64,000 nucleotides of DNA from Mycobacterium paraterrae (GTDB lineage: Bacteria; Actinomycetota; Actinomycetes; Mycobacteriales; Mycobacteriaceae), in contig NZ_CP092488.2 of the NCBI RefSeq assembly GCF_022430545.2, positions 1,116,001 to 1,180,000 on the forward strand. The letters are read 5' to 3'. Shown here one piece after another: positions 41,210-50,282 of this stretch. Each line of letters begins with the position of its first letter. The first letter of the stretch is position 1. Under the pieces are notes generated by a model. It ran no database searches and was not told the DNA's origin. It was given only the letters and a program-made list of their open reading frames with translations. The position numbers were made by a program, and so were the translations under genes.

Positions 41210-42369
41210 CAGTTGTTCCCTGCTGGCGTGCCCGGCGGAATCTTGAACGGATCCGCGGCCTGTCCGGAAAGGTTGGCCATTTCACCGAGCAGGAAATCTG
41301 GCGGGTTGAGGATGTCCTTCATGTGCAGCATGTTCGGGTCAAGCGGCCACGAGGTGGTGAAGAACGTCTCGCCGAGCCGCCGGACGGTGAGGTCGAAAGT
41401 GGTGAACACGTTGAGGTAGTCGCCGCGCACTGCCTGTTTGATACCGAAGTTCGGGAAAGGGAATGTCAGCAGCAATTGCATCGACGTCAAGAAATTCTTC
41501 CGGTTGTCCGCCAGCGCTTTGGTGTTGGCGTAGATGTCCTTCATGTCGGCGGCAAAGTCGGTCTTCGTCTGCGACAGCACGTGGGCGGCGACGGTCGCCA
41601 CTTTCCGGAGTGCGGCGAAGGCCTCGATGATCTTGTCGCGGTTCTTGTTGAGCACCCGCAGCGCTTCGGGAAGAGTCTCCAGCGTTCTTCCGAGGCTGTC
41701 CTTGTTGTCGGCCAGTATCGTCGAGAACCGGTCCAAGCCGTCGATCGCGGCGACTATGTCGTTGACCTGGTTGGTCAGCCCGGCCGTCAACTCCGACAGC
41801 CGCGGTACAAGATTGGTGAACTGACCTTCCCGACCGGCGACCGCCTGGTAGGTCTCGTCGGTAATCTCCTGCAGCGCACCCAGATTGCCCTTGTTGACCA
41901 CGACCCCGAGCGCGGAGAACACTTCTTCGGTGGTCGGGAATCGACTGGTCCGCGCCTCCTGAATGGCCGACCCGTCGACCAATCTGCCCACCGGCGGCTG
42001 GTTGGGCGGCGCCGCCAATTCCACGTGCTGCGAACCGAGTAGCGAGGTCTGCGCCACCCGGGCGATCGCATTCGCCGGCAGCACCACGTTCTTGTCCAGC
42101 GCCAGCTTGACTGCGGCATAGAACGTTCCGTCGCTACGCTGCAACGCGTCGATGCCCGAGACGCTGCCGACGGTGACGTCGTCAACCATGACGGGCGAAT
42201 TCTGCGGCAGGGTCGCCACATCGGCCAGATCGACGGTGATCGAATACGACCCCGAGCCATGCCCGGCGGTGCCGGGGAGCGCGACCGAGTTCAGCCCACC
42301 GAACTGACAGCCCGCCAGCAGGACGCTACCGGCCACCAACGCGCTGCCGCGCAACATGATTCGCTTCAT
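41209..42369 (-). CDS. mce4E: Mce4E lipoprotein (LprN)
   Basis: A 386-aa Mce lipoprotein. The signal sequence ends in lipobox LLAGC (Cys21), the usual mark of the E subunit (LprN in Mtb). It has an MCE domain (VMVDDVTVGSVSGID region, about 45-130) followed by coiled/helical repeats (IVAAIDGLDRFSTILADNKDSL). Stop shared with the mce4F start; start overlaps the mce4D stop. Confidence 0.95.
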   Translation of the reverse strand: MKRIMLRGSALVAGSVLLAGCQFGGLNSVALPGTAGHGSGSYSITVDLADVATLPQNSPVMVDDVTVGSVSGIDALQRSDGTFYAAVKLALDKNVVLPANAIARVAQTSLLGSQHVELAAPPNQPPVGRLVDGSAIQEARTSRFPTTEEVFSALGVVVNKGNLGALQEITDETYQAVAGREGQFTNLVPRLSELTAGLTNQVNDIVAAIDGLDRFSTILADNKDSLGRTLETLPEALRVLNKNRDKIIEAFAALRKVATVAAHVLSQTKTDFAADMKDIYANTKALADNRKNFLTSMQLLLTFPFPNFGIKQAVRGDYLNVFTTFDLTVRRLGETFFTTSWPLDPNMLHMKDILNPPDFLLGEMANLSGQAADPFKIPPGTPAGNN

Positions 42370-43781
42370 CGACCGGCCCCCTGCTCGGCGGGCAGCGGCG
42401 ACCCAGGAGGCGGGGGCGCTGGAGCCGGGCCCGGTCGCGGACCGAAGGGAATGTTTGCCGGCGCTGGCGTGCCCGGTGCTGCACCGTTCGGCGCCGTTTG
42501 GGGCATCATCAGCGCCTGCAGGTCCGTCGGCTTGGGCGGGTGAGCGCCCGGCGCCGGTATCCAGTGCAGGTCCGGAATCGGTGTCTGCGCCCTGGTTTGG
42601 GTTTCCGGGGTGTCGTAGATGATCTGGCCCTTATAGGCGGTGATCATGTTGAGCGGATGGAACATGAGCGGTGGATAGTTGAACGTCAACCGGCGCAGCG
42701 GCGGCCCGAGGCGCTCTCGGCAGATCTCGGCGCGCTTGTAGTACTCGGGTCCGGACAGGCCCGCCGCGGTGTCGAAGGAGCCGCCGCAGATGAACTGCAC
42801 CGGGTTGGCGAACTCGGGAATCGAGATCAGGCCGTTCAGTGTTCCCTGCGCCGGGTCGTAGATGTTGTAGAAGTTCGAGATACCGGGGCCGGCGACGTGC
42901 AGAACCTGCTCGATGTCTTCGCTTTGGTCACTCAGCACCTGGGTCAGGTCGGTGAGCTTGTTCACCGTTCCGATCAGCGCCGAGTTGTTCTGTTGCAAAA
43001 AGCCTTTGACGTCGACTAAGGCCTGGTTCAAGGTGCCCAGGGTGTTGTCCAGGTGCGACGAACTCTTCGCCAGCACCTGCGATACCGAGGCAACGTGCCC
43101 GGCGAACGACACAATCTGTTCGTTGCTGGCCGACAGTGCATCCACCAGCACCTGCAAGTTCTTGACTGTACCGAAGATGTCGGTACGCGAATCACCTAAC
43201 CGGCCGGCGGCCTGGGAGAGCTCACGCAATGCGGAATGGAAAGAATCACCGTTGCCGTTGAAGGTGTCCGCGGCTTGGTTGATCGCCTTACCCAGTGGGC
43301 CCTGCAGTTGACCGGCCGCGGGGCTGAGTTGCTTGGCCAGATCGGTCAGCGACTGCTTGACCTCGTCCCACTCCACCGGCACCGCGGTCTTGGCCAGCGG
43401 AATGCTGGCTCCGTCGGACATGGCCGGCCCGCTCGTGTAGGCGGGGGCAAGCTGAATAAACCGGGCCGCAACAAGATTGGGCGACATAATGACCGCACGC
43501 GCATCCGCGGGCACTTTGACGTCGCTGTCCAGCGACATCGTAATCTTGACGTCCTCGGCACGCGGCTCGATCGTCTCGATCGTGCCGACCGGCACACCGA
43601 CGATACGGATTTGGTCGCCCGGGTATAGGCCGACCGCCGAGGTGAAGTAGCCGACGATCTTGTGACCGGCCCGCCCAGGCCACACCAGGTAGGCGCCCAC
43701 GGCGAGCGAAAGGGCGAGCAGCACAGCAAGAGTCAGCCGCACGCCGCGGCGACGTTCATGCAGAGCGGTAGCCAAGGTCAT
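42366..43781 (-). CDS. mce4D: Mce4D subunit
   Basis: A 471-aa Mce protein with TM helix (about 13-35), MCE domain (about 40-125, GDQIRIVGVPVGTIETIEP), helical domain (to about 300) and a Pro/Ala-rich C-terminus typical of D and F subunits. ATG 43781 overlaps the mce4C stop (ATGA) and is preferred over an ATG 24 nt earlier. Confidence 0.94.
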   Translation of the reverse strand: MTLATALHERRRGVRLTLAVLLALSLAVGAYLVWPGRAGHKIVGYFTSAVGLYPGDQIRIVGVPVGTIETIEPRAEDVKITMSLDSDVKVPADARAVIMSPNLVAARFIQLAPAYTSGPAMSDGASIPLAKTAVPVEWDEVKQSLTDLAKQLSPAAGQLQGPLGKAINQAADTFNGNGDSFHSALRELSQAAGRLGDSRTDIFGTVKNLQVLVDALSASNEQIVSFAGHVASVSQVLAKSSSHLDNTLGTLNQALVDVKGFLQQNNSALIGTVNKLTDLTQVLSDQSEDIEQVLHVAGPGISNFYNIYDPAQGTLNGLISIPEFANPVQFICGGSFDTAAGLSGPEYYKRAEICRERLGPPLRRLTFNYPPLMFHPLNMITAYKGQIIYDTPETQTRAQTPIPDLHWIPAPGAHPPKPTDLQALMMPQTAPNGAAPGTPAPANIPFGPRPGPAPAPPPPGSPLPAEQGAGR

Positions 43782-44848
43782 GGTGACTGTGGCCTCAACT
43801 TCCACCGCTCCTGAACCATGCCGCGCAGGTAGTCCGCGAAGCTGGCCGGCAGCTTGCCGGGCTGGAAGACGGCGTCGAACACCATCCCGACGACGGGTGC
43901 CGGTATGACGCCGTAGACATTGACGTTGAAGCCAGGACCGGAAGCCACCACCTCACCGAGCGTCGTTGCGTAGGCCGGAAGGCGTTTCAGTGCTTCGCTG
44001 ATGTAGTCGCGCCGCTCGTTGAGGTCGTCCAACACGGTATTGAGCTTGGTCAGCGCGGGGCCGAACTCTTTACGGTTGTCGGCGACGAAGCCGGACAGCT
44101 GTGCCGAAACGTCGTCGATGCCGGAGATCAATTCGGCCAGCGCGGCACGCCGCGCGTCTAGCGCGGAGAACAGTTGGTTGCCGTCGACGATCGACTTGTT
44201 GACCTGGCTGGCCCGCTCGGCCAACACCCCGGTCACCGATTTGGCATGCGCCAGAAGCTGATCCAGCGCCTCGTCGCGGCTGTTCAAGGTTCGTGATAGC
44301 GAGGTGATGCCGTCCAGCGCCCCGCGCAGTTGCGGGGTGGCGTCGTGCAGCGCGTCGGTGAGGACTTTCAGCGACGTCTCGAACTGCGCCTTGTCGAGTT
44401 CGCCGGCGTTGTGTCCCAAGTCCTCCAGGGCAGAGCCCAGCGTGTACGGAGTTGTCGTCCGGTTCAGCGGGATCGAGGTGGCGATGCCTGTGCCGGCCGG
44501 GGTTATCGCCACCGCGCGCTGACCGAGAATCGTCTCGGTCCGGATAGCCGCCAGCGAGCTGTTCCCTACATTGATGTGCCGATCAACGGTGAACGCCACC
44601 TTGGCGGTGTCGCCCGCGAGCGTAACCGCTTGCACCTTGCCGACTTTGATGCCGGACACGTACACGTCGTTGCCGGGGTTGATCCCACCGGCGTCGGCGA
44701 AGTAGGCGGTGTACGGCCGGCCCTGCGGCCAGAACGGCAACGAGGAGTAGCCGAACGCGACCAGAACGACGCACACCACGAGGACTACCCCGAAGATGCC
44801 GGTGCGGAGTGGGTCGCGGTCGCGGCGGTGGGTGCTACTTGTTGACAA
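43778..44848 (-). CDS. mce4C: Mce4C subunit
   Basis: A 356-aa Mce protein: TM helix (about 14-36), MCE domain (AYFADAGGINPGNDVYVSG.KVGKV), helical domain (ALDGITSLSRTLNSRDEAL), and the C-terminal FQPGKLPASFADYLRG. TTG 44848 gives the same distance to the DPLRTGIFG motif as in Mtb Mce4C and overlaps the mce4B end by 14 nt. An ATG at 44884 is the alternative, 12 codons longer. Confidence 0.93.
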   Translation of the reverse strand: MSTSSTHRRDRDPLRTGIFGVVLVVCVVLVAFGYSSLPFWPQGRPYTAYFADAGGINPGNDVYVSGIKVGKVQAVTLAGDTAKVAFTVDRHINVGNSSLAAIRTETILGQRAVAITPAGTGIATSIPLNRTTTPYTLGSALEDLGHNAGELDKAQFETSLKVLTDALHDATPQLRGALDGITSLSRTLNSRDEALDQLLAHAKSVTGVLAERASQVNKSIVDGNQLFSALDARRAALAELISGIDDVSAQLSGFVADNRKEFGPALTKLNTVLDDLNERRDYISEALKRLPAYATTLGEVVASGPGFNVNVYGVIPAPVVGMVFDAVFQPGKLPASFADYLRGMVQERWKLRPQSP

Positions 44849-45884
44849 AAGCGCACCTGCCTTTGCTCGGGTCGACCTGGCCACCCATCGGGATCAAGAT
44901 GTCGCTACCGGCCGGACCGTTGATCTTCAGCGACACCGTGCAGAAGTAAATGTTGAAGTAGGCACCGTAGGCGCCGAGCGCGGACAGCCGGAGGTAATCT
45001 TCGCCGAGTTGCTCGATGTCGTTGTTGACCTCGGGTAGCCGGTCGTTGACTTCAGCTGCGATCGGGCGCAAGTTCTCGATGGTGCCCTGCAGTGGCCGGC
45101 GCGAATGCTTCAGCAAGTCAGTCAGATCCGACGTGGTGGTGGCAAGCGGCTGGATCGCCCCGGCAATGGCGTCGCGCCCCTGGGCCAGTCCGGTGATCAG
45201 TTTCTGCAACTGGTCTATCGCGTCGTTGAACTGGGCCCCCTTGGCGTCGACGGTGGCCAGCACGGAGTTGAGGTTTGTGATCACGTCACCGATGGCGCGA
45301 TCGCGCGCCCCGAGCGTCGAACCAAACGCGTTGGTGTTGGCCAGCAAACTGGACAGCGCGCCGCCCTGGCCTTGCAGCAGGTCGATCACGTAGCTGCTGA
45401 TCGTGTTGATCTTGTCGGCGTCCAACCCCTTGAGCACCGGACGCAAGCCGCCGAGCAGCGCGTCCAGGTCGAGCGCGGGCGCGGTGTGCCGTTGGTCGAT
45501 GGTTCCGCCTGGTGGTAGCTTCCGTAAATCCCCAGGCCCCGAAGCAATTTCGAGGAAGCGATCACCCACCAGGTTGTCATAACGGATCAGTGCTCGCGTC
45601 GACGTGTACAGCGTGTAGCGCTTGTCGACCGTGAATTCCACGTCGACAGTGTTGTTGCGGTTGAGCTTGACTGCCTTGACCGCGCCGACCGGCACTCCGG
45701 CAATCCGGACCTTCTGGTTGCCCTTGAGCCTAGTGGCGTCGATGAAGTTGGCGTGGTAGGTGTTCGACGGTCCGAAGCGGAACTCCCCGAACGTCACGAC
45801 CAAGCCGAGTGCCACCAGCAGCATGGTGGCGGTGAAAATGCCGACCTTGATCATGATCGAGCGCTGGGATTGGTAGCTGTCCAT
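44835..45884 (-). CDS. mce4B: Mce4B subunit
   Basis: A 349-aa Mce protein with TM helix (about 14-33), MCE domain (FIDATRLKGNQKVRIAGVPVGAV) and helical domain (LLQGQGGALSSLLANTNAF). ATG 45884 shares one base with the mce4A stop (TGATG). The length matches Mtb Mce4B (350 aa). Confidence 0.95.
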   Translation of the reverse strand: MDSYQSQRSIMIKVGIFTATMLLVALGLVVTFGEFRFGPSNTYHANFIDATRLKGNQKVRIAGVPVGAVKAVKLNRNNTVDVEFTVDKRYTLYTSTRALIRYDNLVGDRFLEIASGPGDLRKLPPGGTIDQRHTAPALDLDALLGGLRPVLKGLDADKINTISSYVIDLLQGQGGALSSLLANTNAFGSTLGARDRAIGDVITNLNSVLATVDAKGAQFNDAIDQLQKLITGLAQGRDAIAGAIQPLATTTSDLTDLLKHSRRPLQGTIENLRPIAAEVNDRLPEVNNDIEQLGEDYLRLSALGAYGAYFNIYFCTVSLKINGPAGSDILIPMGGQVDPSKGRCAFVNK

Positions 45885-47086
45885 CAGAAGTCGTCCCGTT
45901 CGGCGAACGCGCCGTGGAACAGCCACTGCAGCGTCGACGGGGCGTCCACTTGCAGCTCGGTGAACGGCTCATAGGGAATGTTCGCGTTGTCGGTCACCAG
46001 GAAGGGCGCGCGATACCACGACCCATTGGTCTGTTTGGTCGGAAGGTCCGGCAGCCCACGACAGTTCGGACCACCTGACGCGTTGACTCTGGGCAGACTC
46101 TCCGGGTAGGTGTACGTCGGCGCTCCGAGGATGAAGCTCGATGAGGTGAACAGCCCGGCCTTGCGAACCCCGAGGATGGGGGCGAATTCTTTGATGCCTC
46201 GGTCGATTGCGCCGAACAGGCAGCCGAATTCTGGTGAGTAGTCGGCCGCGACTTTCAGCGGCGCACGGAGTCGCTTGATCGCGTCGATCAAGTCTTGCTC
46301 GGCCGGAGCCAACGTGTCATAAGCGTTGTTGGACAAGCCGATTGCCGAGAGCAGGCTGGTGTTGAGGTTGGTCTGCTGGTCCACGACCGTCCTCGCGATC
46401 GTGGGTGTGTTGTTGAAGACGGTGACCAGGTCGGGTGCCGCATCGGCGTAGATGTTGGCGACGGCCGCGGTTTTGCGGAAGTCCTGCTGCAGGGTGGGCA
46501 GCTTTGGATTGAGTTGCTGCGAAAGCGTGTTCAGACCGGCCAGCACGCCTCCCAGGTCGCGGCCGTGCCCACGCAGCCCCTCGGCCAATGCGCCCAGCGT
46601 CCCGTTCAGCTCGACGGGATCGATCTTTTGCAGCAATCCGATCAGTGACTGGAAGAGCGTGTTCACCTCGAGCGAGACCGCCGAGACCGCTAGGTGTGAA
46701 CCTGGCCGCAGAGCCGCAGGCGAGGGATCCTTCGGGGGGATGAACTCGACCGACTTGGCTCCGAAAACGGTGCTGCTGGCGATGTGCACGGCGGCGTTGG
46801 ATGGAATGTAGTGCAGCTCACCGCCGTCGATGGCCAGGCGCAGCTGCGCCTGTTCACCCGCGTAGCTGATGTCGTCCACCTTGCCGATCTGGATGCCGCG
46901 ATACTTCACCTTGTTGCCGCGGTCCATCTCGAGGCCTGCGCGCGGCGCGGTGAGAGTGACCGTGTCAGTCGGCGAGAAAGCCGCCGTGTAGGACAAGTAG
47001 GTCAGCACGGCGAATCCCACCAACAGAGAGGCCAGCAGCGCCGCTGCCAGCCTGACGTGAGTGCGGTGTGCACCGGTGCCTGCCAC
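45884..47086 (-). CDS. mce4A: Mce4A subunit
   Basis: A 400-aa Mce protein with TM helix (about 12-35), MCE domain (LEMDRGNKVKYRGIQIGKV), helical domain (GALAEGLRGHGRDLGGVLAGL), and a C-terminus containing CRGLPDLPTK. First of the six Mce genes; 8-nt gap to yrbE4B. Mce4A is essential for sterol import in Mtb. Confidence 0.95.
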   Translation of the reverse strand: MAGTGAHRTHVRLAAALLASLLVGFAVLTYLSYTAAFSPTDTVTLTAPRAGLEMDRGNKVKYRGIQIGKVDDISYAGEQAQLRLAIDGGELHYIPSNAAVHIASSTVFGAKSVEFIPPKDPSPAALRPGSHLAVSAVSLEVNTLFQSLIGLLQKIDPVELNGTLGALAEGLRGHGRDLGGVLAGLNTLSQQLNPKLPTLQQDFRKTAAVANIYADAAPDLVTVFNNTPTIARTVVDQQTNLNTSLLSAIGLSNNAYDTLAPAEQDLIDAIKRLRAPLKVAADYSPEFGCLFGAIDRGIKEFAPILGVRKAGLFTSSSFILGAPTYTYPESLPRVNASGGPNCRGLPDLPTKQTNGSWYRAPFLVTDNANIPYEPFTELQVDAPSTLQWLFHGAFAERDDF

Positions 47087-47094
47087 TGTCCCCC

Positions 47095-47937
47095 TTATCC
47101 GGAGAGGTTGAAATTACCGGACGCGCCGTAAACCGCCAGCGAGATGAACAACGTAATGACGACGACCACGATCAGCGACGTACGGACGGCCTGGCCGACG
47201 GCAAGGCCGACTCCCACCGGGCCGCCAGATGCGTTGTAGCCGTAGTACGTATGGATCAGCATGACTCCGATCGACATCACGATGGCCTGCAGGAACGACC
47301 ACAGCAGATCCGTCGGGATCAGGAAGGTGCTGAAGTAGTGGTCGTACAGACCGGCCGACTGCCCGTTGATGAAGACCGTGGTGGAGCGTGCGGCGAAGAA
47401 AGAAGCAAGCACCGCAAGCGAATACAGCGGGACGATCGCGATCAGCCCAGCGATGAGTCGGGTCGACACCAGATACGACACCGAGTGCACGGCCATCGAC
47501 TCGATCGCATCGATCTCCTCGGCAACACGCATCGCGCCCAACTGCGCCGTAGTTCCGGCTCCGATGGTGGCGGCCAACGCAATCCCGGCGACCACGGGCG
47601 CGACAATACGGACATTCAGAAACGCGGACAAGAATCCGGTGAGCGCCTCGATGCCGATGTTGCCCAACGATTCGTAGCCCTGCACCGCGATGACACCACC
47701 CGAGGCGAGCGTCAAAAAGGCTGCGACACCGACTGTCCCACCGATCAGAACCAATGCGCCGGTGCCCATGGTCATCTCCGCGATCAACCGGATCGTCTCT
47801 TTGCGGTAGCGAGTGAGCGCGTTCGGGATGTAGCGCATCGATTCGCCGTAGAACAGCGCCTGTTCACCGAAATTGTCGAGCGGCCCGGCGAATCGGTGAA
47901 AGAAGCGGCGAATGCGCAGTGTGGCGTCGTAACTCAT
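47095..47937 (-). CDS. yrbE4B: YrbE4B, integral membrane permease of the Mce4 system
   Basis: A 280-aa MlaE-type permease: five to six predicted helices, with the family segment MRVAEEIDAIESMAVHSVSYLV (EExDAxxxM coupling region). With YrbE4A it forms the inner-membrane part of the transporter, driven by MceG encoded elsewhere. 7 nt downstream of yrbE4A. Confidence 0.96.
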   Translation of the reverse strand: MSYDATLRIRRFFHRFAGPLDNFGEQALFYGESMRYIPNALTRYRKETIRLIAEMTMGTGALVLIGGTVGVAAFLTLASGGVIAVQGYESLGNIGIEALTGFLSAFLNVRIVAPVVAGIALAATIGAGTTAQLGAMRVAEEIDAIESMAVHSVSYLVSTRLIAGLIAIVPLYSLAVLASFFAARSTTVFINGQSAGLYDHYFSTFLIPTDLLWSFLQAIVMSIGVMLIHTYYGYNASGGPVGVGLAVGQAVRTSLIVVVVITLFISLAVYGASGNFNLSG

Positions 47938-47944
47938 CGGCGCC

Positions 47945-48709
47945 TTACCGGGCCAGCACTCGAACGCCGATGGCCGTCATAATCACGTTGATGACGAACA
48001 GGCAGATGAAGGCGTAGACGACGGTCTCGTTGACCGCGACCCCGACGCCTTTGGGACCCCCCTTGACCGTCAGCCCGCGGTAGCAGCCGACCAAACCGGC
48101 CACCACACCGAACAGCAAGGCCTTGACTTCCGAAAGCACCAGTTCGCCCAAGTGCGTCAGCACGGTCAGCCCGTTGACGAACGCGCCAGGATTGACGCCC
48201 TGCAGCAGCACCGAGAACACGTAGCCACCGGCGATGCCGATCGCCGAAACCAGACCATTGAGAAGCAGCGCCACGAACGTCGACGCCAGCACCCTGGGGA
48301 CCACCAATCGGTGGATCGGATCGATGCCCAGCACCCGCATCGCGTCGATCTCCTCGCGAATGGTGCGCGCACCGAGGTCGGCACAGATCGCCGTCGCACC
48401 CGCACCGGCGACCACCAACACGGTCACGACGGGTCCGAGCTGGGTGATGGTGCCGAACGCGGTGCCGGCACCCGACAGATCGGCGGCGCCGATCTCACGA
48501 AGCAGGATGTTGAGCGTGAAGGCCACCAGGACCGTGAAAGGGATGGCGACCAACAGCGTCGGGATCAACGACACCCGGGCGATCATCCACGTCTGGTCGA
48601 GGAACTCACGGAACTGGAATGGACGCTGAAATGCCTTGCGAAAAGTCTCCAGCGACATCTCGACGAAACCGCCCACGGCCCGAGCCGGAACCGCAAGCTG
48701 TTCGATCAC
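47945..48709 (-). CDS. yrbE4A: YrbE4A, integral membrane permease of the Mce4 system
   Basis: A 254-aa MlaE-type permease, first gene of the mce4 operon. The conserved EEIDAMRVLGIDPI coupling segment and helices around ITQLGPVVTVLVVAGAG are present. The GTG start 48709 reproduces the Mtb N-terminus (IEQLAVPARAVGGF) and length exactly; the in-frame extension to 48850 would run through the operator region and is rejected. The promoter has two KstR-like sites. Confidence 0.96.
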   Translation of the reverse strand: MIEQLAVPARAVGGFVEMSLETFRKAFQRPFQFREFLDQTWMIARVSLIPTLLVAIPFTVLVAFTLNILLREIGAADLSGAGTAFGTITQLGPVVTVLVVAGAGATAICADLGARTIREEIDAMRVLGIDPIHRLVVPRVLASTFVALLLNGLVSAIGIAGGYVFSVLLQGVNPGAFVNGLTVLTHLGELVLSEVKALLFGVVAGLVGCYRGLTVKGGPKGVGVAVNETVVYAFICLFVINVIMTAIGVRVLAR

Positions 48710-48828
48710 TTGGTTCCCTTCTCGCGCGGGTGTCTCCACCTTCGGACCGAAGGCCTTGTGTCCCCGGTCGCGCGGCCTTAGCTTGTTGCTGAGCTGCCGG
48801 CGCTCCGCGTGAGCCGGCCAATCGTAAC

Positions 48829-48842
48829 TAGAACAGGTTCGG
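48829..48842. promoter_or_regulatory. Imperfect KstR-type site upstream of yrbE4A
   Basis: TAGAACAGGTTCGG matches TnnAACnnGTTnnA except the last base. 120 nt before the yrbE4A start. Confidence 0.5.
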
Positions 48843-48916
48843 AGTGTCAAAGATCGGTAAAATTAGACAAAAGTAAGTAATTTGCCAGGTCAGAGCCGTT
48901 GTGACCTAGACCATGC

Positions 48917-48930
48917 TGAAACGTGTTCTA
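48917..48930. promoter_or_regulatory. KstR operator upstream of the mce4 operon
   Basis: TGAAACGTGTTCTA is a perfect match to TnnAACnnGTTnnA, between hsd4A and yrbE4A. The AT-rich stretch at 48842-48890 between this site and the gene is the likely promoter. KstR control of mce4 is established in Mtb. Confidence 0.8.
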
Positions 48931-48971
48931 GTTGATTCTGAACCGATATCGAGGTGTTGTGACGCGGCGCG

Positions 48972-49910
48972 TCAGTCCACCAATCCGCGGGCTCCGAACG
49001 TCAGCGCCGAGTCCCGATCGGCGAAGTAGCCGCGCAGCGCGGAGCTGAGGCCTTCGGGATCCCAAGCCTGTGCCTCGGCGGTGAAGCGCCGTTCGACAGT
49101 GGGCGCCGCCATCAAGGTGACCTGCGGGCCGTACACGACGAAAACCTGGCCGTTGACGGCGTCCGCGGCCGGCGACGCCAGGAATCGCACCAGCGTCACC
49201 ACATGCTCGGGCGACAACGGATCGACACCGCCCTCGCCGACCTCCGGTGCCTCGCCGAAGACGTCGGCGGTCATCGCGGTACGGGCCCGCGGCGCGATCG
49301 CGTTCGCGCACACGCCGTACTTGCCCAACGCCCGCGCCGCCGTCAACGTCAGCGCGATGATCCCGGCCTTGGCGGCACCGTAGTTCGCCTGCCCGACCGG
49401 ACCGACCAGCCCCGCCTCCGACGAGGTGTTGATGATGCGTCCGTAGACCGAACCCCCCGAGGTCGCTGCGTCCTTCGCCTTCGAGCGCCAGTAGGTCGCG
49501 GCGTTACGCGTCAACAGGAAGTGGCCGCGCAAGTGCACGGCGACCACCGCATCCCATTCCTCGTCGGACATGTTGAACAGCATCCGGTCGCGCGTGATCC
49601 CGGCGTTGTTGACGACGATGCTCAGACCGCCCAATTCGTCTGCGGCGGTGATCAATTCGTCGGCGGTCTGCCGCTGGCTGATGTCACCGTCGACGGCCAC
49701 GGCTTTGGACCCCGCGCTGGTGATCTCGTCGATCACGTCGGAAGCGTCCAACGCCGTCTTGATGTCGTTCACGACGACGGTGGCGCCGGCGCGGGCCAGG
49801 CCGATGGCCTCCGCGCGCCCGAGCCCCGCTGCCGCGCCGGTGACGACCGCGACCTTGCCGGACAGGTCGATCGCGTTCGTACCAGCCGCCGGGTTATTGG
49901 GCGTAGTCAA
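48972..49910 (-). CDS. hsd4A: 17beta-hydroxysteroid/hydroxyacyl-CoA dehydrogenase Hsd4A (Rv3502c homologue)
   Basis: A 312-aa SDR with TGAAAGLGRA cofactor loop, NNAGITRDRMLFN, and catalytic YGAAK with NTSSEAGLVG. The C-terminal 70 residues are an extension (QVFVVYGPQVTLMAAP) characteristic of the peroxisomal MFE-2-like SDR group. Hsd4A acts in side-chain beta-oxidation and at C17. It is in an operon with fdxD (13-nt gap), divergent from fadE26, sharing its KstR site. Confidence 0.92.
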   Translation of the reverse strand: MTTPNNPAAGTNAIDLSGKVAVVTGAAAGLGRAEAIGLARAGATVVVNDIKTALDASDVIDEITSAGSKAVAVDGDISQRQTADELITAADELGGLSIVVNNAGITRDRMLFNMSDEEWDAVVAVHLRGHFLLTRNAATYWRSKAKDAATSGGSVYGRIINTSSEAGLVGPVGQANYGAAKAGIIALTLTAARALGKYGVCANAIAPRARTAMTADVFGEAPEVGEGGVDPLSPEHVVTLVRFLASPAADAVNGQVFVVYGPQVTLMAAPTVERRFTAEAQAWDPEGLSSALRGYFADRDSALTFGARGLVD

Positions 49911-49923
49911 TTTATGAATACCT

Positions 49924-50115
49924 CTAGTCTTCTCGTATCAAGGCGGCGCGGGGGCACTCGGCGATCGACTGCTCCGCCGCAGCCTCCAAGTCGGCTGGCA
50001 CCGGGTCGACCTTCACCACTGCGTAATCCTCGTCGTCGAGGTCGAAGATATCCGGCGCGATTCCCAAGCACACCGCATTGCCTTCACACCTGTCGCGGTC
50101 GACTTTCACCCGCAC
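49924..50115 (-). CDS. fdxD: 3Fe-4S ferredoxin FdxD (Rv3503c homologue)
   Basis: A 63-aa ferredoxin with C-x5-C...C-P cluster ligands (CEGNAVC and ECPRAAL), the arrangement of P450-associated single-cluster ferredoxins; the motif position often held by His is Asn (CxxNxxC). GTG 50115 has AGGAGG 6 nt upstream, settling the start, and gives the Mtb length of 63. A likely electron donor for Cyp142. First gene before hsd4A. Confidence 0.94.
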   Translation of the reverse strand: MRVKVDRDRCEGNAVCLGIAPDIFDLDDEDYAVVKVDPVPADLEAAAEQSIAECPRAALIRED

Positions 50116-50221
50116 GACGTTCCTCCTTAGACACTGGCCTGGACTGTGGCCTCCAAACGGTATGCCCACCATACGACCAGTCCGGGCAGCGTCCAGAGGA
50201 ACGGTCGCTGGACCCTCAGAC

Positions 50222-50235
50222 TAGAACGTGTTACA
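50222..50235. promoter_or_regulatory. KstR operator between fdxD and fadE26
   Basis: TAGAACGTGTTACA, a perfect TnnAACnnGTTnnA match, 48 nt before fadE26 and 107 nt before fdxD on the opposite strand. It can control both divergent operons. Confidence 0.85.
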
Positions 50236-50282
50236 ACCTGGGAAGCGAATGGGTAGCCGACAATGACTGGAGGGCGGCCGGA

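Noticed and set aside
47068..47982. 304-aa open frame antisense to yrbE4B
   Set aside because: Charged, motif-free antisense frame; would also cross the mce4A start.
48710..48850. In-frame N-terminal extension of yrbE4A
   Set aside because: Not similar to known YrbE4A, includes an operator-like site; GTG 48709 matches the family exactly.
49203..50282. In-frame N-terminal extension of fadE26
   Set aside because: Would run antisense through hsd4A and fdxD and across the KstR site; ATG 50283 fits the family.
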